From the NCBI GenBank assembly GCA_945874585.1, contig CAMCHB010000055.1, forward strand, positions 1 to 6,953: DNA of 6,953 bases, in the 5' to 3' direction. The notes under the pieces are model-generated. The model worked only from the letters and a program-made list of their open reading frames with translations. It ran no database searches and had not been told where the DNA came from. Positions 6,045-6,953 of the stretch are shown here, piece by piece. Each line of letters starts with the position of its first letter. Positions within the stretch are counted from its first letter, which is position 1. The DNA comes from an uncultured Clostridium sp. (lineage in GTDB: Bacteria > Bacillota > Clostridia > TANB77 > CAG-508). The position numbers were made by a program, and so were the translations under genes.

Positions 6045-6050
6045 TCCTTT
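6045..6050 (-). promoter_or_regulatory. Ribosome binding site of the 401-aa gene
   Basis: AAAGGA on the minus strand, 11 nt before the ATG at 6033. The spacing is slightly long. The site is clearer than that of the 400-aa paralogue, whose upstream DNA is unrelated, so the two copies share only the coding part and are expressed differently. Confidence 0.5.
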
Positions 6051-6097
6051 TTCATTTAAACGTAAGCGTAATAGCATATCCTTATTCTTCATCATAC

Positions 6098-6129
6098 AAA
6101 AAATCCATCACCCACCTCAGGTGATAGAT
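6098..6129 (-). terminator. Terminator of the galU fragment
   Basis: On the minus strand ATCTATCACC (6129-6120) pairs with GGTGATGGAT (6112-6103) around a 7-nt loop, with one G-U pair, and a T tract runs to 6098. This 10-bp stem begins 40 nt after the galU stop at 6170-6172. It should isolate the 401-aa gene from upstream exopolysaccharide transcription. Confidence 0.82.
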
Positions 6130-6169
6130 TAAGTTTTAATATAAAAGATTGTTATGGATTAATATCATA

Positions 6170-6670
6170 TTATAATGTCTTGCTTAATTCCTTAATGTAC
6201 TTGCGTAAAGCGTCGCGTGTTTCTGGATGCTTCAAACCATATTGAATGGAAGTTTCAAGATAGCCTTCCTTGTTACCAACATCGAAACGTTGACCTTTAA
6301 AGACTTGAGCAAATACACGTTGTGTCTTATTCATTGTATCAATGGCGTCAGTTAATTGAACTTCACCACCACGACCTGGCTTTTGATGTTCCAAAACATC
6401 AAAAATTTCAGGCGTTAATAAGTAACGACCGATTATTGCAAGATCACTCGGAGCTTTATCAACATCTGGTTTTTCCACAAAACTCTTTACATTGTACAAG
6501 TCATCGGCAATCTTACCATCCGGTGCAATTACACCATACTTAGAAACTTCCTTGTGTGGTACTTTCATAACGGCAATAGTTGAAGCATGAGTCTTGTCGT
6601 AATCGTTAATTAACTGCTTAGTCAAAGGAACTTTATCCTTCATTAAATCATCGCCAAGCATAATTACAAA
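6170..6670 (-). pseudogene. galU: 3' fragment of galU, UTP-glucose-1-phosphate uridylyltransferase
   Basis: The complete cytoplasmic enzyme makes UDP-glucose from UTP and glucose-1-phosphate. Here the frame starts inside the protein with FVIMLGDDLMKD (about residue 125-130 of roughly 300), followed by KYGVIAPDG, SFVEKPD with its conserved Glu-Lys-Pro, GRYLLTPEIFD, GRGGEVQLTDAI, GQRFDVGNKEGYLE and a normal C-terminus. The N-terminal nucleotide-binding half with the GxGTRxxP signature is absent. Upstream of Phe the frame meets a TGA after only two codons (6677-6679), and the ATG at 6661 has no ribosome binding site, so no functional start exists. No internal frameshift is seen. Its base composition is richer in G+C than either flank, marking it as older chromosomal DNA between accessory segments. 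It cannot be catalytically active; the cell should have an intact galU elsewhere. Confidence 0.9.
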
Positions 6671-6709
6671 TAAATATCACTTTGCTATATTGCATATTGT
6701 TTTTACTTT

Positions 6710-6953
6710 CTATTTATTGATTTTTATTTTTTCCCTAAAAGATTTAATTATTTCTATAACAAATTCGTTTCTAAATAATGCAAGAATAAGAAAATATAAA
6801 ATTACAGAAAAACAAATTGAAAATATGGTTTTCATTATTATTGAACTAAAAATAATGTTACAAATTATACAAATTATTATAATTCCTAAGCATCCAATAA
6901 TTGATGTAATAAAAGTTTTTAACAGTTTTCTAGATAAGAAAACGTCTTTAACT
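6710..6953 (-). CDS. C-terminus of a membrane protein, probably a Wzx-type polysaccharide flippase (partial)
   Basis: An open frame enters at the right edge and runs for 80 codons to TAG (6712-6710). It has no stop in between, which is notable in such AT-rich DNA. It begins VKDVFLSRKLLKTFI and has two hydrophobic helices (about visible residues 14-36, GCLGIIIICIICNIIF, and 41-60, FSVILYFLILALF). A basic tail, RNEFVIEIIKSFREKIKINK, ends it. This pattern of two last helices and a short basic cytoplasmic tail suits oligosaccharide flippases of the PST/Wzx family, which move lipid-linked repeat units across the membrane. Proximity to galU and rfbD pieces supports an exopolysaccharide locus to the right. 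The rest of the gene is outside the window, so another multi-pass membrane protein such as a Wzy polymerase is possible. Confidence 0.6.
   Translation of the reverse strand, partial: VKDVFLSRKLLKTFITSIIGCLGIIIICIICNIIFSSIIMKTIFSICFSVILYFLILALFRNEFVIEIIKSFREKIKINK

Noticed and set aside
6322..6543. Plus-strand 73-codon frame
   Set aside because: It is opposite conserved galU sequence and its His/Gln-rich translation is a by-product of galU codons.
1..6953. CRISPR array, tRNA, rRNA, transposase, integrase or attachment site
   Set aside because: No regularly spaced repeats, cloverleaf, rRNA signature, recombinase motif or matching direct repeats at the gene-fragment seams could be seen by eye.

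Overview
The window looks like low-GC Lactobacillus DNA. The evidence is the AT-rich coding bias, AAGGAG-type ribosome binding sites, and recognisable 3' pieces of rfbD (dTDP-rhamnose synthesis) and galU (UDP-glucose synthesis) whose wording resembles Lactobacillus sensu stricto. The species call is an inference from remembered family sequences. Every protein gene recognised is on the minus strand, so the genes read from the right end of the window towards the left.

Reading in transcription order: (1) The right edge (6953 to 6710) holds the last 80 residues of a membrane protein with two hydrophobic helices and a basic tail. It fits the C-terminus of a Wzx-type polysaccharide flippase, which would put the end of an exopolysaccharide cluster here. 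(2) At about 6670 begins a galU 3' half without its N-terminal half, still followed by a clear terminator (6098-6129). (3) Next comes a two-gene unit: a 401-aa protein with an N-terminal helix-turn-helix (6033-4828), then, 36 nt later and behind a strong Shine-Dalgarno, a 201-aa protein starting with TTG (4791-4186). The latter has a winged helix, an Asn/Gln/Ser-rich linker and a hydrophobic C-terminus. (4) Directly after its stop codon, and in the same reading frame, starts an rfbD 3' fragment (about 4170-3634) with its own terminator (3590-3613). (5) A 455-nt stretch without a protein gene (3179-3633) carries overlapping divergent promoters, and a plus-strand promoter-to-terminator unit that could make a non-coding RNA of about 250-270 nt. 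(6) A 511-aa AlbA_2 (Schlafen-type) / GHKL-ATPase / winged-helix protein (3178-1643). (7) A 309-nt spacer with a good promoter and three TGACAA motifs in inverted arrangement. (8) A 400-aa paralogue (1333-131), about 68% identical to the 401-aa protein by hand alignment.

The striking layout is that two sugar-nucleotide genes each survive only as a 3' half plus terminator. Each is followed by accessory genes that include one copy of the same HTH-protein family. This looks like an accessory (possibly defence) island built next to an exopolysaccharide locus by repeated insertion or recombination. The pair of 401-aa HTH protein and 201-aa putative effector is the best candidate for an undescribed system. 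The AlbA_2 gene plus the 400-aa paralogue, perhaps with the adjacent RNA, is the second. No transposase, integrase, tRNA, rRNA or CRISPR array was seen.
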